A stretch of 64,000 nucleotides of DNA from C-114 sp963745405 (lineage in GTDB: Bacteria; Chloroflexota; Limnocylindria; Limnocylindrales; CSP1-4): contig CAVUWY010000002.1 in assembly GCA_963745405.1 (NCBI GenBank), positions 1,054,001-1,118,000 on the forward strand, in the 5' to 3' direction. This document shows, in pieces, positions 25,540-34,717 of this stretch. Position numbers and translations under genes: made by a program. The notes under the pieces were generated by a model. The model did no database searches. It saw only the letters and a list, made by a program, of their open reading frames with translations, and was not told where the DNA came from. The stretch's first letter is position 1; each line of letters opens with the position of its first letter.

Positions 25540-26534
25540 ATGGACGCCGCTGCGCGACAGCGCCTGCTTTCGGTCGCCCTCGTGGCGATCGCCTTCGGAC
25601 TGCTCGCGGTGACGCTCGCGGTCTACTTCACCCGTGGATTCATCCCCGGCGATGCGCTCGTCTACCTCGGTGCCGGCGAACGTCTCAACGCCGGCCATCA
25701 GCTCTATGCGCTCTCGCCCGGCGACCGCTACGTCGGGGCCAATCCGCCGTACTGGACGGTGCCGACGCTGTCGCCACCGTTCATGGGGGTGCTGTTCCGG
25801 CCGCTGGCCCTGCTGCCGCCCGACCTCGGTGCGTACGTGTGGTGGGTCGGCACGATCGAGCGCCATCGCGCTGACGCTCGTCCTGCTCGTCCGGCGGGCG
25901 CCGATCCGCACGAGCGTCGCCGTGATCCTGCTCGGCATCCCGCTGACGTACGAGATCGGCGTCGGTAACGTCAACGCCTTCATCCTCGCCGGGGCGGTCG
26001 GCATCTGGTGGGCCTCGACCCGCGGGCCACGAGCGGGCGGCCGGCGTCATCGCCGCCTTCCTCGTCATGGTCAAGCTCTGGCCGATCGCCCTCGCCTGGT
26101 GGCTCGTCACCCAGCGACGATGGGAGTCGTCCAGGCGGGCTCGTCGCCGGCGTCGTCCTCGTCGGCGATCTCCGTGCTCGGCGCGGGCCTCGACGCCCAC
26201 CTCACCTACCTCCAGGTGATCCGCGACACGACGTCGATCGGGACGAGCGTCCTCAGCGTGGCCGGCATCGCCCGTTACGTCGGCGTGCCGGAGTCGATCG
26301 CGGCGCTCCTGCCGTGGGTCGTCTTCGTCGGCGGGTGCGCCCTCGCCTGGGTGTTCCGCGACCGACCCGGCCGTCAGCTACTCGTGCGCGATCGTCGCGA
26401 TGACCCTCGGCTCATCGGTCGTGAACATCAACTCGTACGCGTTGCTCCTGGCGACGCTGGCGCCCGCCGCGTGGCCGGCACCGAAGGCCATTCGCTCATC
26501 TCAGCCGATGGGGTCGCCCGCTCTGGCAACGTGA
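25540..26534 (+). pseudogene. GT87-type glycosyltransferase gene with about five frameshifts
   Basis: ATG 25540 (8 nt after TAGCAT) begins a protein closely parallel to the genes at 22674 and 26693: LGAGERLNAGHQLYAL, NPPYWTVPTLSPPFMGVLF. The frame then jumps near 25860 (to ALTLVLLVRRAPIRTS), 26030 (to AAGVIAAFLVMVKLWPIALA), 26130 and 26160 (to LGAGLDAHLTYLQVI) and 26365 (to SYSCAIVAMTLGSSVVNINS), ending at 26534. All pieces of a normal 330-residue protein are present in order, so it is either recently inactivated or spoiled by sequencing indels. Confidence 0.72.
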
Positions 26535-26692
26535 GGTGCCTCATCACCCGACCGAGCCATCTGTGCGGGCGCGGGCGAAGGAGCCCGCCACCTGAACGGA
26601 TCCTGAGCAGATTCCTCCTTGTGGTGGGTCGTCGGGGGTAGTACTTTTCACCCCCTACCGTCGTCGACGGTCTCCGTGCCCAGGGAGACCTA

Positions 26693-27643
26693 TTGCCGGT
26701 CCCAGCGCGTGGGGGACGGCGTCAGCGGCTGGCCGACGGCCAGCTGGGAAGAGCTGCGGCACTCCTGGCCGTCTTTGTCGCAGCACTTGCCCTTGGGCTC
26801 CTTGCCGCATGCAGCTGGGTGCAGTTCACCCATCCGGCGATCGATGCCAACGGCCTCCCGTACCCGCCCGACGCTCTGACCTACCTCGCCGCCGGGGAGC
26901 GCCTGAACGCAGGTCACGCGCTCTACAGACTCGCGCCGGGCGACCGGCCGGTATGGATCAACCCGCCGTACTGGACCGTACCGCTCCTGTCGCCGCCGCT
27001 CATCGCGGTCGTGTGGCGGCCGCTTGCCCTCATCGGCTCGGCGGCGGTGTACGGCTGGTGGGCAGCGGGGATCCTGGCCGTCCTCACCGCGCTAGTCGTG
27101 CTCATGCGCCGCCGGCCCGCCTCGGTCGGGGTCCTCGTCGCGCTTCTCAGCCTGCCGCTCGCGATCGAGCTGTACACGTCGAACCTGAACTCAGTCATCC
27201 TCGCCGCCGCCGTGCTGACGTGGATCCTCTGGCGTCGCGATCTCGTGGGCCCGGCCGCGGCGTTGGTGGTCCTTCTTGCCGCCCTCAAGGTCCTTCCGGT
27301 CTTCCTCGTTCTGTGGGTTCTCGCGGTCTCATGGCGTCGGGCGATCTGGCCGGTATTACTGGCCGCGGCGGTACTGCTCGCGATAGAGCTCCTGGGGGCC
27401 GGCCTCGAAGCGCACCTCGAGTACCTCCGCATCCTCCTCTCGACGGCCGGCGGCGGGGCGACGAGCCTGAGTCTCGCCGGGGCCACGGGGGTTCGGGGCC
27501 TGCCGATGCTCGCGGCGATATGCGCCACAGTGGCCATCGTCGTGCTCCGACGCTGGCCGGGGCTTTCCTTCTCGATCGCGGTCGCCGCCATGGCCGTTGT
27601 GACACCGAGCGTCTACTGGAACACGTTCACGGCTGGTCGCTGA
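26693..27643 (+). CDS. GT87-type membrane glycosyltransferase
   Basis: 316 residues, about nine membrane segments, third member of the local subgroup: YLAAGERLNAGHALYRLAPG, then NPPYWTVPLLSPPLIAVVW, with LLAALKVLPVFLVLW in the middle and LGAGLEAHLEYLRIL before the last loop. TTG 26693 is preceded by AGGGAGA at 5 nt; no ATG or GTG in frame fits. The C-terminus stops at WNTFTAGR, where relatives have one more helix; a shifted frame just after reads LSIAWALPDAVLARP, so the last ~25 residues may be lost to a one-base change. Confidence 0.75.
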   Translation: MPVPARGGRRQRLADGQLGRAAALLAVFVAALALGLLAACSWVQFTHPAIDANGLPYPPDALTYLAAGERLNAGHALYRLAPGDRPVWINPPYWTVPLLSPPLIAVVWRPLALIGSAAVYGWWAAGILAVLTALVVLMRRRPASVGVLVALLSLPLAIELYTSNLNSVILAAAVLTWILWRRDLVGPAAALVVLLAALKVLPVFLVLWVLAVSWRRAIWPVLLAAAVLLAIELLGAGLEAHLEYLRILLSTAGGGATSLSLAGATGVRGLPMLAAICATVAIVVLRRWPGLSFSIAVAAMAVVTPSVYWNTFTAGR

Positions 27644-28072
27644 CTCAGCATCGCATGGGCTCTGCCGGATGCGGTGCTCGCTCGACCCGCTGTTCCCGGT
27701 GGGTGAGCGTGCGCCCTCCGTGCAGATCGTTCCCGAGGCGCCCACCGTGAGGTCGGCCCTGCCAACGCTGCCAAGTCCACAGTCATCAGCCGCGGGACGG
27801 CTCAGCTCGCAACGGCCTCCCTGAAGCGGGCCATATGGGCGCTGGCGTCGGAGGCACATCGGTCCGCGGCCTCCTCTCGTCTCTCGATCCCACTGATCGC
27901 CTGCTACGGGCGTTCAGCGCCGTCGTTGCAGTCAGCATCCAACGCACGAGTGCGCTGAGACCTCGGCCCGGCGGACAGCGCCGGGGTCGAGCCAACGGCA
28001 CCAGAGATCGAGTCCTGGAACAGAATTGAATCGATAGGCCATCTGGCGACGTCGACGTAGTACCTCCGTCCG
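27644..28072 (-). pseudogene. Mostly non-coding gap with a degenerate copy of a GT4 gene's 3' end
   Basis: At about 27801-27841 the minus strand reads ARFREAVAS followed by a stop, and the DNA matches the 3' end of the GT4 gene near 29687-29727 at 34 of 41 positions. No GT4-like sequence can be read further upstream, so only a scrap remains. The rest of this 429-bp stretch has no coding or structural signal I can recognise. Confidence 0.35.
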
Positions 28073-28270
28073 ATGCGCCCGGTCCGGCTCGCGATGGCTG
28101 TTCTGGTCGGTCTGGCCACGCTCACAAGCTGGTGGCCGCTGAGTTGGGTCAACCTCGACGGCGACTGGATGGTGGCAGCCTCGCGCGAATTCCTGGCCGG
28201 TGGCGATCCGTACTCCGTACCCGGCTACCTCTATTCCCCGCTCGCTCCGATCCTCACCATCCCTCTGGCG
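28073..28270 (+). pseudogene. N-terminal fragment of a GT87-type gene
   Basis: ATG 28073 encodes a membrane helix, then ASREFLAGGDPYSVPGYLYS and PLAPILTIPLA, the outer loop and YSP motif of GT87 proteins, after which similarity stops abruptly at about 28268. The continuing frame is Arg-rich nonsense. The matching C-terminal type of sequence lies on the opposite strand 160 bp away. Confidence 0.55.
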
Positions 28271-28432
28271 AGTCGGCGGCCGTTGGCACCCGGTCGCAGG
28301 ACAGGCTCGACTCGACGACTCGGGACGACTGGCGCAGACCGGTACGGCCTCGCCGCTGCATTGGCGCTGTCCGCCGATCGACGTCCGACGTGCTCGATCC
28401 TGGCCGATCAATCACGTCCCAGTCGCCGGCCC

Positions 28433-28790
28433 GAGCTAGGCGATGACCGGGATCGAGCATCAACGGGAAGTTACCGAGGACGTAGAACGGGCCGACCATC
28501 TCGCCGCGGGCGTTCGTGAGGACCACGAACCAGTCGCGCATCAGCGGGAGCAGCAGGAGCGATGCGACCAGCAGGCCCCCGAGGACCGCCCACCATCGTC
28601 GATCCCGGGCGCCGATGAGCATGAACGGAGCGAGCGTCGGTTTGACGAGGACGAGCGCTGCCGGCCAGCCGAGCAGAAGACCTCCGCACACGGCGGCCAG
28701 GTCCATATGGCCGGATTCCCCAGCACGACAAGACCGATGGAGGTCGGCAGGGCGAGGAGGCATAGCGCGGCGACGAGGGACCAGCCTGTA
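28433..28790 (-). pseudogene. C-terminal fragment of a GT87-type gene, inverted and frameshifted
   Basis: Minus-strand frames read SLVAALCLLALPTSIGLVVL then, after a one-base shift near 28705, GGLLLGWPAALVLVKPTLAP, FMLIGARDRRWW and FYVLGNFPLMLDPG. These match the middle and C-terminal helices of the gene at 42354 (LLAMKPTLLPLAFVGL). There is no start and no N-terminal half. With the fragment at 28073 it may represent one gene split by an inversion with loss of the middle. Confidence 0.5.
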
Positions 28791-28967
28791 TGGGCGCACC
28801 TTCGATAGGGGTCTGGGCACGGGATCGCGTCTTCAGCCGCCAATTGGTCGGGCTGTCACCCGATTCGTCGGTGCTCGGTCCGCCGTATGTAAACCGTCGC
28901 CATATCCGGCTTCTTACGGGCCTCCTGGGTTCACTCGCGGCGCGTACGAGCCGTCCTCGCAGATCGG

Positions 28968-29219
28968 TTGAGGACTCGCTCGGCTTCACAGACAGATTCG
29001 ATCGGCCTTCGCGCGGTAGCCGTGCCCAGTCATCGCCGGCCACGGGTCATGGCCGACACCGAACGGCGGCGGAACGTTGGCGTCACTGCGTTCTTCGTCC
29101 TGTCGGGCTATCGATCACGAGCTTGTCGTCGCCGAACGCGAGCGTCATGGCCGGATCGACCTTCTGGCGATCGACCGCCGACGGGCGAGGCGTCGTCGTC
29201 GACTGATCGACCGTCATAG
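28968..29219 (+). pseudogene. Fragment of an acyltransferase-3 (OafA/YrhL-type) gene
   Basis: The frame carries IGLRAVAV and, 30 residues later, NVGVTAFFVLSGY, which match the first helix and the GV-FFVLSGF motif of membrane acyltransferase 3 proteins. A shifted frame then reads VAERERHGRIDLLAIDRRRAR, the expected next cytoplasmic segment. The normal distance between the first two motifs is longer and the remaining ~280 residues are absent. Such enzymes O-acetylate surface sugars, so it fits the glycan region, but this copy is dead. Confidence 0.5.
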
Positions 29220-29681
29220 CCGTGCGGTGCGTTGAGCTTGGTCGGCACTGGCAAACGCTCCCATGCTCACGGGCATCGCCGCGTCCCTCACGCTCGCGAC
29301 TCGATCGGCGACCTTCAGCCGTTGTATTCGGCCGAACCGCGTTCGCGAGCCCGCCGCTGTACGCGGCCGCCACCCGGCGCGGGCTCGCTTCGTATTCGCT
29401 GCTGCGTTCGGGGCGGTGGCGAGTCTGACGGGCGCCGCTCTGGTCGCGATGGGGGACCGCGGTCGCCCATGCCACTCTCGCGGCGGACGCCTCGCGGCTG
29501 CAGCGCCCCGACGGCCCTCCGCTGAGGCGGACGTGACCGATAGAAGCCCGTCCCGAGCGAGCGGCGATGGCTCCGGCCTCGTCGGTCCCATGCCGCGGAC
29601 GGCATGGAGGCCAACACTTCCATCGCGCTGCTGCCGCCGATTCTCGAGCCGTCGCCGTCGGTCGCCTGACGAATTGGCGAT
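29220..29681. other. 462-bp gap with no recognisable gene
   Basis: Several open frames exist, but none shows membrane helices, known motifs or consistent codon bias. It probably continues the debris of the acyltransferase-3 locus. Confidence 0.4.
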
Positions 29682-30884
29682 TCAGCTCGCGACGGCCTCG
29701 CTGAGGCGGGCGATCCGGGCACCGTCGTCGTAGATGCCCTCGATGGCGTTGACCATCAGCTGGATGCAGAAGCGGTCGTGGACCATGTCGTGGGCGGACC
29801 GGGCGAGCTGGTCGGCCAGCGGGTGGTCGTGCAGGACGCGGACGAGCGCGGCCGCCAGGGCGGCCGGGTCGTGCGGTGGCACGAGGAGTCCCGTCACGCC
29901 GTCCTCGATCATCTCGGGGATGCCGCCGACGTTGCTGGCGACGACCGGTCGTGACAGGGCCATCGCCTCGAGGATCGTCAGTCCCTGGGCCTCGCGATAC
30001 GAAGGCAGGACGGCGACGTCGAGCGCGGCGGTCACGGCCGGGATGTCGTCGCGGCGGCCGGTGAACACGACGCGGTGGGCGATCCGGAGCTCGCGCACCT
30101 GTGCCTCGAGCGCGTCCCAGCGACTCCCCTCGCCGACGATGAGGAGGTACGCGTCGGGGCACTCGCGGAGGACGAGGGGCCATGCTTCGAGCAGGGTCGG
30201 GTGGCCCTTCTCCGGCTCGAGCCGGGCGACGACGCCGACGATCTGGGCGCCGGGCTCCATCCCGAAGTCCTCGCGGAGGGTGCAGCACGGCTCCTGGTGG
30301 TCGTATCGGTCGAGGTCGACCCCGTTGTAGACGAGGCTGACCGGTGAGAGGCCGCCTCGCTCATCGGCGATCTTGTCGACGATGGCCCGCGAGACCGCGA
30401 TGAGGCGGTCCATCGAGGGAGTCAGGGCTCGGAGCGTCGCTCGATCCTCGGCCGACCGGACCCGCGACGAGTGGACAGTCGAGAGGACGTATGGACGAGG
30501 CAGGCCGCGCTCGGCCAGCCGGAGGGCGGCTCGCGTCCCGACGATCTCGGCCCGGTACATGTGGTCGTGGAGGACGTCGGGGCGGACCTGCTCGAGGTAG
30601 TCGGCGAGCGCGTCCACCGCGTCGTCGTCATCGGGCTCGTCGATGACGCCGACCGGGAAGCCGAGCCGGCCGATCTTCCGGGCGGCGCTGCCCGCCGACA
30701 GCGAGACCACCCGGACGTCATAGCGGTCGCGGTCGATCCGCGACAGCAGGCTGTAGAGATGCTCCTGGGCCCCGCCGTTCGATCCGGTGGCGAGGACCTC
30801 GACGACCCGGACGCGGGTGTCGCCGGGAACGTCGAGGCGGACCACCGGCTCGAAGCAGGGGTCGCCGACGCGTGGCGCCGTCAT
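29682..30884 (-). CDS. GT4 family glycosyltransferase
   Basis: A 400-residue GT-B enzyme. The N-terminal domain contains VVEVLATGSNGGAQEHLYSLL, the C-terminal donor-binding domain GVVARLEPEKGHPTLLEAW, and EAQGLTILEAMALSRPVVAS with the E-x7-E motif that binds the nucleotide sugar. It is cytoplasmic and retaining; donor and acceptor are unknown. ATG 30884 lies 4 bp after the stop of the acetyltransferase gene and follows GGATGA, so the two form an operon. The in-frame ATG at 30938 would overlap that gene by 50 bp. Confidence 0.92.
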   Translation of the reverse strand: MTAPRVGDPCFEPVVRLDVPGDTRVRVVEVLATGSNGGAQEHLYSLLSRIDRDRYDVRVVSLSAGSAARKIGRLGFPVGVIDEPDDDDAVDALADYLEQVRPDVLHDHMYRAEIVGTRAALRLAERGLPRPYVLSTVHSSRVRSAEDRATLRALTPSMDRLIAVSRAIVDKIADERGGLSPVSLVYNGVDLDRYDHQEPCCTLREDFGMEPGAQIVGVVARLEPEKGHPTLLEAWPLVLRECPDAYLLIVGEGSRWDALEAQVRELRIAHRVVFTGRRDDIPAVTAALDVAVLPSYREAQGLTILEAMALSRPVVASNVGGIPEMIEDGVTGLLVPPHDPAALAAALVRVLHDHPLADQLARSAHDMVHDRFCIQLMVNAIEGIYDDGARIARLSEAVAS

Positions 30885-30888
30885 CTGG

Positions 30889-32151
30889 TCATCCCTGCCG
30901 AGCGGTTCGTCGGACGAGGATCCGGCGGATCGGCTCATCCTCGGCGCCCCACTCGTACTTGTACGGCTCGTCGCCCCGGAGGAAGTCGAGCCGCTCCCGG
31001 CCGGCCTCGATCGCCGCCTGCACGTAGCAGGCGACGAGGACGACCCCCGGCGAGAGCTCGCGGGCGTCCGGATCGATGCCGGCGTTGTAGTAGCTGAGCG
31101 AACGGCCGTCGTCGAGATGGATGCCGGCCGCGATCCGCCGACCCCCGACCGTCAGGAAGCTGAGCCGGGCCGGACCGGCGGCGCCGAACTCCTCGAACAG
31201 GCGGCGGACGAAGACCCGGCTGGCGTCGCCGCCCGGCGTGGCCGGGAAGAGCCCCCGCTCGCCCCAACGGCGCTGGTGGAGGTCGATGAAGGCATCGAGG
31301 TCGACGAGCGGATCGGTCGACTCGGTGAGGGCGACCTCACCGGCCGCCTCCGCTCGGCGCAGCTTGCGCCGGATCTCGTGTCGCGACTTCTTGCCGAGCG
31401 TGTCGAGATAACCCTCGAAATCGACCCCGGCGGGCAGGGTGACGACCGGGCAGACGTCCTCGCGCTCGCTGACGACGTCCCAGCCGTTCGCCGGGGCGGC
31501 CGCTCTGAATGCGCGCTCCAGTACGTCGACGATCGGATCGGCGCAGCGCAGTCGCCGCAGGTCGACGACGTCCCACGGCTCGGGGTGATCGTCGCCCGGC
31601 GCGGCCGGCTCGGCCAGGTGGCCGACGAGCGCCCGGGCGACCTCGCCGAGGTCGGCGCCCGAGGTGAGGATCGTCGCGTAGTCCGCGTGGTAGCTCGCCC
31701 CGAAGAAGATCGCCTTGTCCGTCGGCGGGACCGGCGTCAGCCACATGTCGCCGCCATGGCGGATGGCCGACCTCTCGAGCTCGTCGGTCGGCTCGACCTC
31801 GTGGCGATGCATGAGCGGGACGATCGCCACCGGCAGCGCATCGCCGGGGGCGTCGACCGCCTCGATGAGGAGGGTGTGATCGTGGGCGTTGGCGCCGTAC
31901 GCGTCCCACCAGGCCCGATGGAACGACCAGCGGCTGAACGCGGTGGCGGCCGGGGTCAGTTCGACGAGGCGGTCCCACGTCGGGCGGGGGATGTCATCGA
32001 AGGCGACGTGGCGGACCCGGAGGTCCTTCGACGGGCGCCGCGCGGCCGCGGACCGGCGGTTCGGGACAGAGCCTCGGATCGGTGAGGTGAGGATGGCGGC
32101 GGCGGCCGCCGGGGGACAGGCGGGCTCGCTGTCGAGCACGGGGGAGGTCAC
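30889..32151 (-). CDS. GNAT acyltransferase of the FemAB/BioF2-like (Acetyltransf_6) family
   Basis: 420 residues. The N-terminal half has FSRWSFHRAWWDAYG, typical of the CelD/BcsL group; the C-terminal half has LGKKSRHEIRRKLRRAEAAG and RLSFLTVGGRRIAAGIHLDDG, then LDFLRGDEPYKYEWG, which define Acetyltransf_6. Relatives modify exopolysaccharides or transfer acyl or aminoacyl groups to surface polymers. GTG 32151 lies 7 nt after TATCCT, so a leaderless mRNA is likely, and the GT4 gene follows 4 bp downstream. The first 40 residues are low complexity. Confidence 0.85.
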   Translation of the reverse strand: MTSPVLDSEPACPPAAAAAILTSPIRGSVPNRRSAAARRPSKDLRVRHVAFDDIPRPTWDRLVELTPAATAFSRWSFHRAWWDAYGANAHDHTLLIEAVDAPGDALPVAIVPLMHRHEVEPTDELERSAIRHGGDMWLTPVPPTDKAIFFGASYHADYATILTSGADLGEVARALVGHLAEPAAPGDDHPEPWDVVDLRRLRCADPIVDVLERAFRAAAPANGWDVVSEREDVCPVVTLPAGVDFEGYLDTLGKKSRHEIRRKLRRAEAAGEVALTESTDPLVDLDAFIDLHQRRWGERGLFPATPGGDASRVFVRRLFEEFGAAGPARLSFLTVGGRRIAAGIHLDDGRSLSYYNAGIDPDARELSPGVVLVACYVQAAIEAGRERLDFLRGDEPYKYEWGAEDEPIRRILVRRTARQG

Positions 32152-32257
32152 GCCCGCGAGGATAGCACCGGATCGAGAAAGGCAGTTGCGGGCGCAACTG
32201 ACCGCCGACGAGGGCGCGCGGCCGGCCGAGGATCCATCTGGAGAGCCGCCTCCGGCC

Positions 32258-34645
32258 CTACGGCACCACCTGGTCGGGGCTGAGCTGCGGCGACGGCGGT
32301 CCGAAGAGGTGGCGGAGCAGGAAGTACTCGGGGTACGGGCGGTCGTCGGTCACGAGCGGACCAGGCCCCGCGAACTGGGACACCTGGTCGCCCTGGAGCC
32401 GGATGATGTGCGGCACGAGGTCCACCCAACCTTCGACGTCCGTGCGCGGCGAGTCGTACGCCGACGAGATGTCCTCGAGAACGCCGGGTCGGGAGAGGAC
32501 CGACCGCATGTTCGCGTCGGTGAACCCGAACGGCTCCTCGGACCCGAACATGTAGTGGCCGAATCCGCCCGGCCCCTCGGCGACCATCACGTTCGGGAAG
32601 ACGTCGTCGAACGTCCGCACGTGGGCCTTGAACTCGTCGAGCGTCTGGTCGTAGGGGACCCACTGCATCATGATGCCGCCGGGGTTCAGGCGCGCTTTCG
32701 AAGCCTGGTAGAACTCCAGCGACGAGATGACGGATACACCGGCTCCCTGCACGGGTGGCGGTGGGTCGACCACGATGATGTCGTAGGTCCGATCGGTCAG
32801 CTCCACGTGATTTCGGCCGTCGCTGATGATCACGTGCCCGTTCGGATCGGCCAGGACTTCGGCGGCGTCCGGATAGAAGTTGCCGAACATGTCCGGGACC
32901 GAGGGGACGAGCTCGACTGCATCGGCCTTGAGCCCGGCGATGAGGGCGGCCCGGTAGGCGCTGCCCATCCCGAAGGCGATCGTCAGCTCGGTCGTCGAGG
33001 CCGGCCGGAGCATGAGCGGGAGGATCGGCATGAGCTTGGCGTCGACGGTCAGGAGGGTCATCGAGACCCCGGTGACCCACAGCTGCTTCGCCCCGTGGAG
33101 CTGTCCCGCCTGGACCGAGGCGATCTCGTCCTCGGCCGTCTGGTAGACGACGCCGCCGGCCTTCTGGATCCGGGCGATGCTCGGATCGATGAAGAGCCCG
33201 CCGCCCGCGATGGTTACGACGAGGCCGAGCGCCACGACGGCACCGGCCGTGCCCGTCACTACGCGCGGCACCGGCCGCTCGATGCGCCCGCCGATGGCGA
33301 CCGCGACCCCGGTCACGGCATTGACGATCGCGACGAGCCCGAGCGCGACCGGCGATCCGACGAGCGGGATGACGATGAACGGGATGGCGAAGGTCGCGAT
33401 GATCGCCCCAAGCGTGTTCGAGGCGAGGAGAAGCCCCGATCGACTACCGACCTCGTCGTCCCGGCCCGCTATCAGCGCCGACGCGGCCGGGAACGTCAGA
33501 CCCATGACGAACGTCGTGGGCAGGACGATGAGGATCGTGCTGCGGGCAAAATCGCCGAAGAGATCGCCGATCGAGGTGGGGAGAGCCAGCGGCTGGTCGA
33601 CGATGCTGCCGACGAGGACGACCACCCCGAGCGTCGCCAGGACGGCGATGGCGATCTGGCCCACCGCCAGGAGGTCCATCACGCTCTTGAGCCGTGGTCG
33701 CAGGAAGTTGAACGCGAGGGCGCCGAGGGCGAGGCCCGACAGGAAGACCACGAGGATGAGGCTGAACACGTACGTGTAGTTGCCGGTCCCCGATGCGATG
33801 AGACGGGTCCAGAGGACCTGGTAGGCGAGCGACGTGAGGCCTGACACGAAGGCGAGCACGACCGCGAGCCGGGCTCGGCGATCGAGTCGTCGCCCGGTCG
33901 AGCCGCTCGCGGCGGGTGCGATCTCCGTGGGCGGCGGGACCGCGGACGGCGTGGCCACGGTCGCCGCCGGCGGGGCCGTGACCGGTTCGGTCGCCGGCAG
34001 GTCCGTCTTCCCTTCCTCGAGCGCGTGCCGCGCGCGCGCGTCGAGGGCCAGGGCGATGACGCCGGCCGCACCCGAACAGACAGCTCCGACGATCAGCGTC
34101 CCCGACAGGCCGAGGAGCTCGATCAGGACGAAGCCCGCCGCGGCCGCGCCGACGATCGCCCCGATCGTGTTCGCGGCGTACAGCCGCCCGAACGCCGTGC
34201 TCAGGTCGCCGGCCCCTCGGCTCAGGTGGCGGGTCAGGGTCGGGAGCGTGGCGCCCATCAGGATCGTCGCCGGCCCGAGGGCGAGGAGCGACAGGACGAA
34301 GCGGACGAGGGCGAGGGCGAGGGGCGCGGTCTCGAGCGTGCCGAATGCCCCGCGGTAGACCTCGTGGAGGAGTCGGAACGTGATCGGCGTCGCCAGCACG
34401 ACGACGACGAGGATCAGCTCGAGGAGGCCGTAGAGGCGCAGCGGGCGTCTGACCCGGTCGGCGAGCCGCCCGCCGAGCGCGCTGCCGATCGCCATGCCAC
34501 CGAAGAATCCGGTCAGGATCGCGGAGACGGCCTGGGTCGTGTTCCCGAAGACGAGGACGAGCTGGCGTGCCCAGACGACCTCATAGATGAGTCCCGCCGC
34601 GCCCGACAGGACGAAGATGAGGAGCACGGGGAGGGATCTGCGCAT
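32258..34645 (-). CDS. Membrane-anchored spermidine-synthase-like protein (large)
   Basis: 795 residues. Two membrane blocks (about 1-200 and 255-480), each beginning with an FVLSGAAGLIYEVVWARQLV / FVSGLTSLAYQVLWTRL repeat, are separated by a Pro/Ala linker and followed by a Rossmann domain related to polyamine synthases (IAFGMGSAYRAALIAG, VELVPSVPDMFGNFYPDA, YDIIVVDPPPP). The usual GGGDG and polyamine-binding residues are altered, so aminopropyl transfer is doubtful. ATG 34645 lies 6 nt after TACCCT. Function unknown; similar fusions occur widely in soil bacteria. Confidence 0.8.
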   Translation of the reverse strand: MRRSLPVLLIFVLSGAAGLIYEVVWARQLVLVFGNTTQAVSAILTGFFGGMAIGSALGGRLADRVRRPLRLYGLLELILVVVVLATPITFRLLHEVYRGAFGTLETAPLALALVRFVLSLLALGPATILMGATLPTLTRHLSRGAGDLSTAFGRLYAANTIGAIVGAAAAGFVLIELLGLSGTLIVGAVCSGAAGVIALALDARARHALEEGKTDLPATEPVTAPPAATVATPSAVPPPTEIAPAASGSTGRRLDRRARLAVVLAFVSGLTSLAYQVLWTRLIASGTGNYTYVFSLILVVFLSGLALGALAFNFLRPRLKSVMDLLAVGQIAIAVLATLGVVVLVGSIVDQPLALPTSIGDLFGDFARSTILIVLPTTFVMGLTFPAASALIAGRDDEVGSRSGLLLASNTLGAIIATFAIPFIVIPLVGSPVALGLVAIVNAVTGVAVAIGGRIERPVPRVVTGTAGAVVALGLVVTIAGGGLFIDPSIARIQKAGGVVYQTAEDEIASVQAGQLHGAKQLWVTGVSMTLLTVDAKLMPILPLMLRPASTTELTIAFGMGSAYRAALIAGLKADAVELVPSVPDMFGNFYPDAAEVLADPNGHVIISDGRNHVELTDRTYDIIVVDPPPPVQGAGVSVISSLEFYQASKARLNPGGIMMQWVPYDQTLDEFKAHVRTFDDVFPNVMVAEGPGGFGHYMFGSEEPFGFTDANMRSVLSRPGVLEDISSAYDSPRTDVEGWVDLVPHIIRLQGDQVSQFAGPGPLVTDDRPYPEYFLLRHLFGPPSPQLSPDQVVP

Positions 34646-34717
34646 CGAGGAAGGGTAGCCGGTCGGGGCCCGGCGTCGGCGGCGCGCCCACCGCCGCTTC
34701 CGCCGCGGCCGCGGCGG

